From Bryobacterales bacterium (GTDB lineage: Bacteria; Acidobacteriota; Terriglobia; Bryobacterales; Bryobacteraceae), in contig PLFE01000062.1 in assembly GCA_003136675.1 (NCBI GenBank), forward strand, positions 24,356 through 63,154: a DNA stretch of 38,799 bases, in the 5' to 3' direction. Of the stretch, positions 1 through 9,477 are shown one piece after another. A program made the translations under genes and the position numbers. The number at the start of each line of letters is the position of its first letter. Position 1 is the stretch's first letter. The notes below the pieces were generated by a model. That model did not search any database. It saw only the letters and a list, made by a program, of their open reading frames with translations, and had not been told where the DNA came from.

Positions 1-951
1 CAATCCCCACGCATCCTGCGCCGCAACCGCATCAATACCCAGCCCAAACCACCCGTACGGCCGCGCATGCAGATACTTCACCACGTCTTCGTGGCATCCC
101 GCGGCGTCCGTCAAATACTTCGCATAACTCATGCGCGCTAAACGCGCCTTCTTCGCGTCCGACGTCAAGCCAGGCATGTAGTCTTTGTGATCGTCATAAA
201 GGCGGCGTAGATCTTTCTTAGCTTCATCGGCCATCGGGGCATTAGCTAAAAAGACGCGCCATCGGTCATCCGCTGTGTGTCGCAGCGAAGGTTCATGGTA
301 TGAGTCGGGAACCGGTTCCGTCACCAGCACATCCCTGCCAAATGTCTCTTTATCGAAAAACACCCCGGGGCTCAACCCCAGTGACGGATAAAGCTGACGG
401 TCCAGCGCTCGCCGGAAGGAAGGAACGTCAATCCCTAACTCTTCAATCACGCGCCGGGCTACCGGGCTATAAGGCGACGGGCTCTCGATGGAGAATGTCC
501 CGCCATAACCGAGTAACATGCGCCCTGTCTGGTGGAACTCATTGCGCTTCGCGTGGCCGCCGAAGTCGTCGTGGTTCTCCAGAATCAGGATGCGCGTGTT
601 CGGGCCCGTTGCCTGCCGGTAGAAGTGCGCCGCCGCCAGGCCGCTGATTCCCCCGCCGACAATCACCAGGTCGTAACTCTCGCCCGTGTCCGCCGGCGCT
701 CCCGCGGTTTGCCAGAACCGGCCATCGCGAACCGCATGGGGCGTCTGATAGATGTCGTCGTGGTCACCGCGCATGCCAGTCAATACGGGCGGGTAGTAGT
801 CGGGCAGCGTCTCTGGCTCGGCAGAGTTCGCAAACGCGCGCCGGAGAGCCGCGGGGGAAAGAAGGGTTCCGGTGGCGATGGCCGCCCCGTTCAGAAAGTC
901 GCGCCGCCGAATCCGGCGGTGCATTCCTAGGTCGCGGTCACTGGGAGCCAT
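1..951 (-). CDS. Tat-exported FAD-dependent oxidoreductase (partial, C-terminus beyond left edge)
   Basis: An open frame of 317 codons runs from an ATG at 951 to the window edge without a stop. The N-terminus has a twin-arginine signal (RRRDFL around residues 15-20) followed by a hydrophobic Ala/Gly/Leu stretch, so the protein is probably folded in the cytoplasm and exported by Tat. A dinucleotide-binding motif (VIVGGGISGLAAAHF) lies near residue 95, followed after about 25 residues by an acidic strand end (LILENHDDFGGHA), typical of an FAD-binding Rossmann fold of the amine-oxidase/NAD(P)-binding type. The substrate is unknown. No clear Shine-Dalgarno precedes the ATG, and a second in-frame ATG nine codons later is possible. 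It is separated from the injection-system operon by about 320 bases and is probably an unrelated flanking gene. Confidence 0.85.
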   Translation of the reverse strand, partial: MAPSDRDLGMHRRIRRRDFLNGAAIATGTLLSPAALRRAFANSAEPETLPDYYPPVLTGMRGDHDDIYQTPHAVRDGRFWQTAGAPADTGESYDLVIVGGGISGLAAAHFYRQATGPNTRILILENHDDFGGHAKRNEFHQTGRMLLGYGGTFSIESPSPYSPVARRVIEELGIDVPSFRRALDRQLYPSLGLSPGVFFDKETFGRDVLVTEPVPDSYHEPSLRHTADDRWRVFLANAPMADEAKKDLRRLYDDHKDYMPGLTSDAKKARLARMSYAKYLTDAAGCHEDVVKYLHARPYGWFGLGIDAVAAQDAWGL

Positions 952-1270
952 GGCTATATGGCTGTTTAGCCTAGCATAATTGCTCGGGGCGGAGAGGATT
1001 ATTTGAACCTCCGGCCAAATGATTCACGCTTTCCGGATGTTTCGCGATCACCGCACCAGCGCCTGTAGGCAACCCTTCGGACAGCTTGACGATAGCTGAA
1101 CCCGAACCGCTATAGGCCGCGCTTCCCGAAACGGGGTCGTTGGAGAGTTGCCAGGACTCCGGCGCGCGCGTCCTCCTCTTCGAGGCTCGCGTAAACAGCA
1201 CTAACACCCACCGGCCATTTCTGGTTCGCCTGCGATCCTCTCAAGCACGTGCCACGGATGCTCGAGCCTT
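952..1270. other. Intergenic stretch without a convincing gene
   Basis: This is the 319-base gap between the end of the glycosyltransferase and the start of the oxidoreductase. A 78-codon minus-strand frame (971-1207) is open but has no recognisable domain. I see no tRNA and no clear hairpin plus T-run terminator. A TGGCACG box on the minus strand near 1243-1255 resembles a sigma-54 -24 element, but the GC at -12 is missing. Confidence 0.6.
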
Positions 1271-2722
1271 TCACGCAACGCGCTCGCGGAAATCTTCACT
1301 CTCAAACGGCATGAGTTGCGCACTGCTAGCCACGAGTGGTGATAAGAGGAATTTCTTTTCTGTCACAGCGTTCGCGAAGTACTGATCGAGCCCGTGGTGT
1401 GCTTTCAGCCACTTCTGCATAGAGGGAATGTCTGCAGGAACCTGATCGAGTATGCGGCTATAGATGGACTCGTGATAAGCAATGGCGTGGAGCGCTGTAA
1501 CGGCGCCGGCCTCTTCCAGGTGCGCACATCCTTGGGCCAGAGGATAGGTGCGGTTCCAGCAACAGGCTCCCAGGTAGAGGAGATCCCAGTCGCGGCCACC
1601 TAGTTCCGTCAGGGATCTCTGAAGATGGGCCTGCGCATCGCGCGTTAAGACGACGTCATCTTCAAACACCAGAACATTCCTCAAACCTAGCCGCGAGGCT
1701 TCTTGCACAACCGCGCGATGCGCCAGAGCCCCACCGATGTGCGGATCGGCAGGTGTCGGGGTGAACGGAAACCGGCGGATGCGAGCCGCGATTCCGGCAT
1801 TTTCGAATTGAGCTAAAGCGGCCTGCCAGCGTCCCGCATCGTTGCCGCGATCGATGCAATAGATGGCGTCGAAGAAGCTGAACGGGTTTCGCAGTTCCAC
1901 CGCTATGGATGCGGCAATGCTCTTCACCGTCTCGGCTCCCAGGTGCGCGCGGAAATGGTCGATCACGTCGGAACCGTCCCGGCCAAGTTCTCGCGCAACA
2001 ATCATGTAATTGCGGATGCGGTCTTCCCATGCGTTCTCATAGCTCGTGCCCCGGGGCCGTCCAAACCGGTGCACCCAGCGAAGAAACGGCAAGCAAAGAG
2101 CACGTCCACCTGCTCGGCGAAACTTTTCCTGAATATACCCTTCCTCGCAGCCGAATCCCTTCAGCCTTGGATTGAAACCTGGCCATGCGGAACGGCGGCA
2201 GCCAAAGACGCCGAGACCATGCATACCGATTTCGAATGGAGGAGCATTCACATCGGCAGCGCGCTCATCAGTTCCCCACACGCCGTACATGCCCGATGAC
2301 CAGCGCGGCTCCATGTGGGTGGACATGCTCCGCAGGTCATCGTAAAGCAGCGGTCCCTGCAATAGATCGGGAGTATCGGGATGGGCGGCGAGGTATTCGT
2401 GCAGACGGCCGAGAGCTCCTGGAGCGAACAGCACGTGAGAATCGACGCACAACACGAACTCTCCCTCAGCTTCGCGGAATACAAGATCCCGAACCGAGGT
2501 GCCCGATGTACGGTTCCACGGGATGTAGCGGTAGCCGTCGATCCAGTTGCCGAGCGCCTTCAATTCCATTGCACACGGGCCTTCGGGATGATTGTCGATC
2601 ACCAGGATCTCGGTCGTAGCCGTTACCTCGGGATGATAGAGGCGGATGGCTTGCGCGGTGAAGTAGACTCCATCGTAGTCGTCGTAGGTCGCCATCCCGA
2701 TGGTAAGGGTCTTGGGCGTCAC
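1271..2722 (-). CDS. Bifunctional glycosyltransferase, GT2-like plus GT25-like domains
   Basis: This 483-residue protein has two glycosyltransferase modules. The N-terminal half resembles a GT-A/GT2 enzyme: an opening strand (LTIGMATYDDYDGVYF, residues 6-21), VIDNHPEG at 41-48 and a DxD-like LCVDSHVLF at 91-99. The C-terminal half (about 280-465) resembles the GT25 (LPS/collagen glycosyltransferase) family, with DAIYCIDRGND at 285-295 and the characteristic NVLVFEDDVVL at 349-359, whose EDD would bind metal and nucleotide sugar. There is no signal peptide or membrane segment, so it should act in the cytoplasm. The start is GTG, and GTGA overlaps the stop of the upstream DUF4157-OmpA gene, implying translational coupling. 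It is the last gene of the injection-system operon. Inferred target: the Thr/Pro-rich tracts of the structural proteins. Confidence 0.85.
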   Translation of the reverse strand: MTPKTLTIGMATYDDYDGVYFTAQAIRLYHPEVTATTEILVIDNHPEGPCAMELKALGNWIDGYRYIPWNRTSGTSVRDLVFREAEGEFVLCVDSHVLFAPGALGRLHEYLAAHPDTPDLLQGPLLYDDLRSMSTHMEPRWSSGMYGVWGTDERAADVNAPPFEIGMHGLGVFGCRRSAWPGFNPRLKGFGCEEGYIQEKFRRAGGRALCLPFLRWVHRFGRPRGTSYENAWEDRIRNYMIVARELGRDGSDVIDHFRAHLGAETVKSIAASIAVELRNPFSFFDAIYCIDRGNDAGRWQAALAQFENAGIAARIRRFPFTPTPADPHIGGALAHRAVVQEASRLGLRNVLVFEDDVVLTRDAQAHLQRSLTELGGRDWDLLYLGACCWNRTYPLAQGCAHLEEAGAVTALHAIAYHESIYSRILDQVPADIPSMQKWLKAHHGLDQYFANAVTEKKFLLSPLVASSAQLMPFESEDFRERVA

Positions 2723-4014
2723 GGTAACTGACCTTTGATGGCGGCTTCAACGATACTATGAATCGCCTGCTTCTCTTGTCCGCTTACACCAGCTTTGTCC
2801 ATCGCAGCATCGGCAGTTGCGGTAGCGCCCTTCACGATGGCGGCCTTCACACCGTCTTTCACTGCGTCGCGGGCCCAGTCTGGAAGCCGCATACCCTTCA
2901 GGACAGAGTCGACCTTATCGATCACTGCCCCCAGCAAAGGCTTGTCGGGCTCGCGCGAGTCTGGCGGAATCGGAGCAAAAATGCGCTTGCCCGCTTCGGC
3001 GGGCGATTCTGGCGCCCACGGTCCATAGGGTGGGAACTGCCCATCCGAGGGCGGCAGGTCCAGTGAGATCTTGGGCCGCGGCGGCGGAACGGGAGCCTGC
3101 CCCGGGGGGACTTGCAACGGCGGAAGAGCTAATTCGGGCGCCAGCCGGACCCCCGAGTCGGGCTCAAAGTGGATTTCAGCGCGGCGGTTGGCCGGCTCAG
3201 CTACATGGGAAGGCACTTTGCGCTGCGATTCCCCTGCCGAATCCGTCATTACGATCTCCGGCGGTACACCGTCAAGAACAAGTTGGTCCCGGACGGCATC
3301 GGCGCGCGCCTGACCCAATGTCATGTTGCTCGCGTCCGTGCCCACGGCGTCGGTGTGACCGGTCACGGAAATGGTGCAGCCGGGATGGCTATCGCGGAGT
3401 GAGAGGATATTCGCGGCGATGGAAGCGATGCTGCCCTTCTGTCCGGCATCCAGGGTTGCACTGCCGGTTGCGAAGCCGCCAATGGTCCCGGAACCCATGG
3501 CTCGCGCAAGCAGAGTGGGAGGCTTAAGGGTTGGCAACGCTTCGCGCTGGATTGATGGAGCGGCTCCCGCGCTGGAGAGAGAGGTCGTGTCTCCGCCAGC
3601 CGCTTGATCGGCCGCCCGCTCGTTGTCGTCGGAAGGCTGACCAATACCAATCGTCGACCCGCCGCTTTGCTGGATCACATGCGCCAGTTCGTGCGCGATC
3701 AGGCGCCGGCCTTCGAAAGTATCGGGCTGATATGCGCCTTCTCCGAAGACAATGTCACGTCCTGTTGTGTAGGCACGTGCGTTAAGATCTGCGGCAAGCT
3801 CGGCCGCGTCGTTATCCGTGTGAATGCGGACATCGTGGAAATCGCGCCCGTAGGATCGTTCGGCGTCCGAGCGAAGCGCGCCTTCGATAGGCTTTCCACC
3901 CGACGGCGTCAGGAATTTCGGTATGCCGGAGGGAGCGCCCGAATCGCCCGACGATTTGCGGCGACGGGGCTGGGGGGCTTCCGATTTGTTCTTCTCAAAG
4001 TATTCCCTTCGCAT
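2719..4014 (-). CDS. DUF4157 (eCIS core domain) - OmpA fusion protein
   Basis: The protein has 431 residues. Residues about 35-118 form a DUF4157 domain, the eCIS-associated metallopeptidase-like domain, with DVRIHTD, AYTTGRDIVFGEGAYQP and the zinc motif HELAH at 108-112. Residues about 180-285 form an OmpA-like peptidoglycan-binding domain (VTGHTDAVGTDASN, then the closing NRRAEIHF). A Pro-rich linker (290-365) and a C-terminal Ala-rich helical segment follow. DUF4157 is a known hallmark of eCIS-loaded proteins. OmpA suggests binding to peptidoglycan, either as cargo attacking or holding the wall or as an anchor. No signal peptide is visible. A strong ribosome site (AAGGAG) precedes the ATG, three bases after the upstream stop. 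The pairing of a loading domain with a wall-binding domain is the odd feature. Confidence 0.88.
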   Translation of the reverse strand: MRREYFEKNKSEAPQPRRRKSSGDSGAPSGIPKFLTPSGGKPIEGALRSDAERSYGRDFHDVRIHTDNDAAELAADLNARAYTTGRDIVFGEGAYQPDTFEGRRLIAHELAHVIQQSGGSTIGIGQPSDDNERAADQAAGGDTTSLSSAGAAPSIQREALPTLKPPTLLARAMGSGTIGGFATGSATLDAGQKGSIASIAANILSLRDSHPGCTISVTGHTDAVGTDASNMTLGQARADAVRDQLVLDGVPPEIVMTDSAGESQRKVPSHVAEPANRRAEIHFEPDSGVRLAPELALPPLQVPPGQAPVPPPRPKISLDLPPSDGQFPPYGPWAPESPAEAGKRIFAPIPPDSREPDKPLLGAVIDKVDSVLKGMRLPDWARDAVKDGVKAAIVKGATATADAAMDKAGVSGQEKQAIHSIVEAAIKGQLP

Positions 4015-4017
4015 ATG

Positions 4018-4959
4018 TCACTCCTTCAAGGATTGGACCCAATCGGGCTTCACCGGCGATGGATGATAGTCAGCGGCTAAATCGATCTCGACGCCGTCAC
4101 GAAAAACATGGCATCCAAGCTCACGAAGCCACAGTTCAGGGAGGTGTGCGGCAGCCGGCGCCTCTTCGACGAATACGTAGACCACGTTGTCGAGAGGCTC
4201 TTTCGGACCAAGCGATTGATAGAGCCTCCTCGCGCAAGCGTCGAGCATCTCCCTCTGGCTCACTTCTCGTCCATGAACCACAACCCGCACGGTGCGATTA
4301 TCCGGATCGTATTTTCCGCGCAAATCGTATGCAAATTTGTAGTCCGTTTGGATAAATCCACCGGTTGCGGAGATTCCCATGCGCTCATGCCCGGGGCGCG
4401 CCTGAGCAATCGCCTGAGCTGCATCCGCGTACAAGTCATGAAACAGAATCAGGCTGGTGTCGTTGTTGCCTCGGATGTTACGCCAAGGTCCGAAGTCCAA
4501 CCAGCGCCGGGAACATAGCCGCTTGTGCCCATCACCCTTGAAAAAACAACCCCAACCGAGTTTGAGGTGCATATCTCCGAAGCCCGGGGCCAGATATTTC
4601 TCACCCAATGATCCGTCCGTCCACTCCGGGTGCATCTTGGCCGCAGCCCCCACCGAAAACGGGAGACGCTCCAACCATTCGAGAAAGTGCGGCGCGTCGA
4701 GATCGTAGTCCGGGACGAACACTTGAACGACTCGATCGCGGAAAAGGGCAATCCAGGCTCCACTTTCCCAGTCGGCCCGGAGTGAGCTCTTCGCCCGTAC
4801 CGACCACGCTTCCAACCATCCCAGTTCTAAAGGGCGCGAGTCGGAATCGACAAAGAGGGAAGCGGGAGGTCCGCCGCCGGTGATGCCGGTCGCCATCAGA
4901 GCGCGGAATAAATCAGGAAGATCCGAAGACGAGAACGATAGATGCAGAGTAATCTTCAT
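4018..4959 (-). CDS. Unknown protein next to the nuclease cargo; candidate immunity protein
   Basis: The protein has 313 residues and I do not recognise the family. It has no signal peptide, membrane segment or DUF4157 domain. The composition is that of a soluble mixed alpha/beta protein rich in aromatics (WGCFF, PYDL-type strands), with a C-terminal segment around VVVHGREVSQREMLDACARRL. An AAGGA ribosome site lies before the ATG. The gene sits directly downstream of the 1499-residue cargo (9-base gap) and immediately before a second DUF4157 gene. In polymorphic toxin loci the gene right after the toxin is typically its immunity protein, and size and solubility fit, but this is positional inference only. 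Alternatives are a cargo chaperone or a second effector. Confidence 0.75.
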   Translation of the reverse strand: MKITLHLSFSSSDLPDLFRALMATGITGGGPPASLFVDSDSRPLELGWLEAWSVRAKSSLRADWESGAWIALFRDRVVQVFVPDYDLDAPHFLEWLERLPFSVGAAAKMHPEWTDGSLGEKYLAPGFGDMHLKLGWGCFFKGDGHKRLCSRRWLDFGPWRNIRGNNDTSLILFHDLYADAAQAIAQARPGHERMGISATGGFIQTDYKFAYDLRGKYDPDNRTVRVVVHGREVSQREMLDACARRLYQSLGPKEPLDNVVYVFVEEAPAAAHLPELWLRELGCHVFRDGVEIDLAADYHPSPVKPDWVQSLKE

Positions 4960-4968
4960 ATTTTGTCC

Positions 4969-7900
4969 TTATTTCTTCGGCTTGATTCCTAGGAATGCAT
5001 CGATCTCTCCCGCGTTTTCGCTCGTAAAGACTTTGGTCTCGAAAGAATCGTTGGTGATTTCCCAGGATAGAGCTTCAGGCGCCGCGCTCAGTCGAGTCTT
5101 CATAAACTCCGCGTTGGCCTTCGCGCCTTTGGGATCCAACGATTTCCACCGCACACTTTTCAGTGGAACCGCATTCCCTTCCGCATCGGTTATCGCGCCC
5201 TGCTTGTCGACCAGGCTCAGGTGGTCATCCAATTCTCCGATTTCATCCGGATTGAACTTGCCTTTGCCCGATTTAATTTCGACGACGGTATCGCCCTCCA
5301 CGCGATCGAGCCTTCGGTCTCCCTTCATTCCGTTCTCGCCGTTGGCGTTTACATCCACCTGACGCAGGTCCTTGGCGTCAGCCGATTGCTTTGCCTTGTC
5401 AGCTTCCGCTTGCGCCGCTTCGGCATCTTTTTGCGCCTCTGCCGCACCGGGCTTGTCCTTCAATTCGTTGGCCTTCGCTTTCGCCGCATCGGCCTTCGCT
5501 TGCGCCGCATCAGCGGCGGCTTTCCTGTTCTCTGTGGTTGCGCGATCGACCCAGTCTTCCGCCAGTGTCCCCTTATCGCTGGAATTCAGCTCACTGGTCA
5601 TGTCGAGCATTTCCTGCTGGCTTGCCTTCAGGTCCAGCGGCTTACCGTCCTTTTTGAACATGCGATCCAGAACTTTGCCGCGGAATTCCTCCTTCAGTCC
5701 ATGACGGATGTCGCCAATGCTCCGCTCACCTGCCTTCAACTTGCCATCCAGGGCGTTGCGCACGTCGCCTTCGGTAGCCACATCGAAATCCTGGAGCATC
5801 TTGTTATAAGCTTTGAAACTGGAATCGGAACCCTCGCCTGTCAGCCGTTCAAATGCTTCGTCAAGAGTGACGTTCTCGGGGAAGGGAGCCACGGTCTCTT
5901 TTGGAATCGCGTCGGCGGACTTCCACCTGCGATTCTCCTGGTCGAAGACATCTCCCTCTTTGTATTTCTGGATGAAGCCCGCCTCATCAAATTCGCCTCC
6001 GTAGCCCGTTGTTTTGGCCAAGCGGTAGGCGTCCTCGGCCTCTTGCGTAATCTGTTCGTCGGATTTGACCCCTGGCTCGACGTTTTCCTCAGCCCGCCAA
6101 TCATCCAGAGCCGCCTCAGCTTCTGGCGTCCCAGCACGGAGAGGCTCCTCGCCTGCCACCTCGGGCTCGCGCTTGAGCCACTCCATGAACTCCTGCCGGC
6201 GTTGCGGGTTCGGCTCTTCGTCTTTCAGCCACTTTGAATTCTCGAGTTCTGGCTTGCCTCTGCTCATCTTCCCGCGCTTGGGCCGATCATCGTCCAGGTC
6301 GCCGTACTTGTCCTCGTACTCCGCGCGCTTATCTCTCAACGCCTGGTCGACTTCGGCGTTGACATCGTCGCCGAGATTCAGATGGCAAATCTCCTTGGAA
6401 TGCCGGCACCAGGATTTGTCTTCTTCCACGCGGTCGTAAGTGTGATCCTCGATTTCTATTTCGGCGTCGAACTCCTTGGCTCGATCCGTATCCGATACCT
6501 CGTGCACTTCTTCGGGATGGGCGGCTTTCTCGCGAACTTGTGCGCGTTCGCCTTCAAATTGCGCCTTGGGAAAATCCTCGGCCTCGGCTTTGTTGGCGGG
6601 TGTCTCGGACTTCGGAGCCTCCTGGGGAGCTTCTGGCGCCGGTTTCTCTGTGGTGGAAGGAATCTCCGCTGTCGCGGGAGCTTCGCCCTCGGGGAGGAAA
6701 ATACCTTTGATCTCCGCAAAGACCGCTTTTGCGAAATCCGCTGCGATCTCGCCCAGTACCGACATGACTCCGAGCACGCCCAAATTGACGATGCTGCCCG
6801 CCATTTCTTCGTAGTCGTCGTGATCCTGGGTCTCACGCGCCTTGCCGGTGAGCGCACGCCGGTCGGCGGACATTAAGTTTAAGCGGGACTTACCCACGGT
6901 CAGCACCTCGGCCGCGATCGTCGAAGCCAGAAGCACCTCGCCGACCTCTAGCGCCACCGCCGCACCAGCCTGAGGCGAGGCGAACACGGCGCCAATCAAA
7001 ACCGACGCGATGAAGAACCACCCGTAGAGATGGCCGATGATGCCGTTCACGTCGCGCCAAATGGTCAAACCGGCGTCGGACGCTTTACTGAATTGAAAGT
7101 CCCACAGCGCGTCCTTTAGCTGGCCAATGTGCTTCTTCGCTTCGTCGACATCTTTCATGACGCCCGGCCAGGGCCACACAAGATCCCAAATCATGCCGGT
7201 CAGCAGGTCTTTCCAATGCCCAAACAGACTTGCCAGTTTCGGTACCAGGAAGTGATTCAGCAGAACATGTAAGTGCGGACCGTCAAGCCCGGAAGCAGCG
7301 CCGGCGATCTCTTCAACCCGGCCCGGAATGCGCGAAACCATTCCGTCCAGCGCCTTGTGGATAGCGGCCTCGAACTCGTCTTGATCGCTGATGACCTTCC
7401 AGATGTCTTTCAGGTACGCGCGTACGCTGCCCACGGTCTCCATGACGCCGTCGACGTGCAGCAGTCCCGCGATCTCGCGAACGCAAGGCGTCCTCTTCGC
7501 AAAGGCGATGAACCGGTTGAGCGTGGCCCAGACGCCATCATCCAAAAGTGCCCACGGCCCGAGCGTGGCGATCAACACTGCTTGTCGCAGAATCTCGAGG
7601 ACAGGCTTGGCAAAATCGTAGATTTTAGAGAGAACGGATTTCACTGCGCCGACGACATCGGAGAATTTGCAGCCGCCCTTGCCAGACAGACTCTCAAAGA
7701 AACCCGCCGCCAGCCCAACCGCGCCAGAGGCCAACGACAGAAACGGAACACCGCTAAGCGCTTCCTGAAGCGACCTCAATCCGGAAGCAATTGCGCCCGC
7801 ATGCCCACAGAGAAATGCTGAAGCCTGATCGAGCAAACTCTCTACTTGCGCAACTCCGGACAGCAACTGAGGCAGAATATACTCGCGGAACCAGGCGTTC

Positions 7901-9468
7901 ACCTGCGCGCCCGCAGGCTTAAGACCGTGCGTCCAAATCCACTTCAGTACGTCCCAGAGAACCGGCGCGCCCTTCCAGATCAGGATTATCGGACCGAGGG
8001 GCGACAGCAACAGTAGCGCTCCGGCCACCATCTTCAAGGGGCCGAGAATCGGCGCAATCTTGTCTCGAATCTTGAACCACAGCTCTTTCGCCTTGTCGTA
8101 TAGCCAGTCGAGGACTCCGGACCCCTCGTCGACGGCGATGTTGAACTGTTCCTTGATCCAATTCCACGCCGTGGACGACGCCGCACGGATGGGCTCCAGC
8201 TTGTCCCATACCCACGCAGCTTTCTCCTCAATCCAGTCCAACGCACTGCCTGCAACTTTGCGAATGGCGGCTAGTGCGGGGGCTCCCAGGTCATTCCAGA
8301 GATCGGAGAAGAACCCACCGACCGCGCTGGCCATTTTGCCCAATTCGGCGAACGCCTCACCGCCGATCTCCTTCACGAAACCGATGATCGAAGATGCCGC
8401 CTGGACCATCGATTGGCACGATCCGTTTACGAGTTGACCAAGCGATTTACCCAGGGAACCCGCCAGATCGCCAAGAAGTCCCGCAATAGCGCCCGCGACA
8501 CCCTGATTCTGAATGCGGGCTGAGATTCCACCCAACAATCCACCGAGGCCGCCGCTAAGTTTGTCGAAGATGGCGCCGCCCACGTCGCGCAGGAACGGGA
8601 GCAGTCCGGGCGCAATCGTGTCGATGAATGCGGCGGCCGTATCTTTGGCGGCATCCCATGCGTCGGACGCCAGATCGCTCACCTCGCCGGCGACTGTACT
8701 GGCGCCTTCTTTCGCCGCATCCCAAGCCCTTCCGCCCGTGGCATCCCATGCGTCGGATAGGGCATCGGTCCAGCCGCGCCGAACGGCAGGCTCGCGATCC
8801 GAGCTCAGCGGCACGATGGCTGTGCCGGCCGGGCTCATCACCATATCCGCGACCGCGTCCGCTTCCCGTTCAGCGGGATCGTTGACAGCTCCAACCTTCA
8901 CAGTTGCATGGAGAGCGGGCGCGACAGCCGCACCCCCTTTACCCTGTTGGATTGTGTGCGCCACTTCGTGTGCGATGAGCCGTTTGCCGCCCTCGGAATC
9001 CGGGTTGTACTTGCCTGTCCCAAAGTAGATGTGTTGCCCTACGGTGTATGCGTCGGCATGGAGGCCTGCGGCGGAGTCGGCGGACGCTCCGTCCGTATGT
9101 ACGCGGACATGGTCCATACCCGCACCGGTTCTCGATTCGAGGAATTCCCGCGTTTTCGCGCCTAATGGATGTCCCGAAGAGCCTGCGGGAATTACTCCTG
9201 CATCGACTTCAGCTTCTCCCGGTCCCGCCGGCTTTCTTTGAGCCAGCAGCGGTTTTTCCTCAAGCGCCGAAGTCTGACACGACGAGCATGAGCCCCCACA
9301 GGAGCAACTTCGCCGAATGAAACCGTGGTTATCGTCGCGGAGGAAACGGGGAAGACCCGCAACGGCGCCGGCGGATGCTTCGAGCTGAAACACGCCGTCG
9401 TGGGCCGCAGCCGGGGCCTGAGCCTTGCTCTTCTTTTCCTCAGACTTGGATGCAACCGCGGAGGCCAT
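4969..9468 (-). CDS. Giant DUF4157 cargo/toxin with C-terminal PD-(D/E)xK-like nuclease signature
   Basis: The protein has 1499 residues. A Cys cluster (CSCGGSCSSC, 55-64) resembles a metal knuckle. DUF4157 follows at about 98-180 (DHVRVHTD, IYFGTGKYNPDS, zinc motif HEVAH at 167-171), then the usual DPAEREADAVADMV segment. Residues about 230-800 are amphipathic and Trp-rich helices. A hydrophobic region lies near 815-915, followed by an acidic Pro/Glu/Ala linker and a long charged helical region. The last 200 residues contain GTLAEDWVDRA, an Ala/Lys coiled coil and RRLDRVEGDTVVEIKSGKG. In the last of these, D1388, E1397 and K1399 fit the D...ExK core of the restriction-endonuclease-fold toxins. 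The most likely role is a DNA-targeting effector loaded through DUF4157. At about 160 kDa it is large for tube-lumen cargo. The next gene may encode immunity. Confidence 0.88.
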   Translation of the reverse strand: MASAVASKSEEKKSKAQAPAAAHDGVFQLEASAGAVAGLPRFLRDDNHGFIRRSCSCGGSCSSCQTSALEEKPLLAQRKPAGPGEAEVDAGVIPAGSSGHPLGAKTREFLESRTGAGMDHVRVHTDGASADSAAGLHADAYTVGQHIYFGTGKYNPDSEGGKRLIAHEVAHTIQQGKGGAAVAPALHATVKVGAVNDPAEREADAVADMVMSPAGTAIVPLSSDREPAVRRGWTDALSDAWDATGGRAWDAAKEGASTVAGEVSDLASDAWDAAKDTAAAFIDTIAPGLLPFLRDVGGAIFDKLSGGLGGLLGGISARIQNQGVAGAIAGLLGDLAGSLGKSLGQLVNGSCQSMVQAASSIIGFVKEIGGEAFAELGKMASAVGGFFSDLWNDLGAPALAAIRKVAGSALDWIEEKAAWVWDKLEPIRAASSTAWNWIKEQFNIAVDEGSGVLDWLYDKAKELWFKIRDKIAPILGPLKMVAGALLLLSPLGPIILIWKGAPVLWDVLKWIWTHGLKPAGAQVNAWFREYILPQLLSGVAQVESLLDQASAFLCGHAGAIASGLRSLQEALSGVPFLSLASGAVGLAAGFFESLSGKGGCKFSDVVGAVKSVLSKIYDFAKPVLEILRQAVLIATLGPWALLDDGVWATLNRFIAFAKRTPCVREIAGLLHVDGVMETVGSVRAYLKDIWKVISDQDEFEAAIHKALDGMVSRIPGRVEEIAGAASGLDGPHLHVLLNHFLVPKLASLFGHWKDLLTGMIWDLVWPWPGVMKDVDEAKKHIGQLKDALWDFQFSKASDAGLTIWRDVNGIIGHLYGWFFIASVLIGAVFASPQAGAAVALEVGEVLLASTIAAEVLTVGKSRLNLMSADRRALTGKARETQDHDDYEEMAGSIVNLGVLGVMSVLGEIAADFAKAVFAEIKGIFLPEGEAPATAEIPSTTEKPAPEAPQEAPKSETPANKAEAEDFPKAQFEGERAQVREKAAHPEEVHEVSDTDRAKEFDAEIEIEDHTYDRVEEDKSWCRHSKEICHLNLGDDVNAEVDQALRDKRAEYEDKYGDLDDDRPKRGKMSRGKPELENSKWLKDEEPNPQRRQEFMEWLKREPEVAGEEPLRAGTPEAEAALDDWRAEENVEPGVKSDEQITQEAEDAYRLAKTTGYGGEFDEAGFIQKYKEGDVFDQENRRWKSADAIPKETVAPFPENVTLDEAFERLTGEGSDSSFKAYNKMLQDFDVATEGDVRNALDGKLKAGERSIGDIRHGLKEEFRGKVLDRMFKKDGKPLDLKASQQEMLDMTSELNSSDKGTLAEDWVDRATTENRKAAADAAQAKADAAKAKANELKDKPGAAEAQKDAEAAQAEADKAKQSADAKDLRQVDVNANGENGMKGDRRLDRVEGDTVVEIKSGKGKFNPDEIGELDDHLSLVDKQGAITDAEGNAVPLKSVRWKSLDPKGAKANAEFMKTRLSAAPEALSWEITNDSFETKVFTSENAGEIDAFLGIKPKK

Positions 9469-9477
9469 AGAGGAAGC

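Noticed and set aside
971..1207. 78-codon minus-strand frame in the gap before the oxidoreductase
   Set aside because: No domain or clear ribosome site, and amino-acid composition like a random GC-rich frame.
1235..1258. TGGCACG box resembling a sigma-54 -24 element (minus strand)
   Set aside because: The GC at the correct ten-base distance is absent, so it does not form a -24/-12 promoter.
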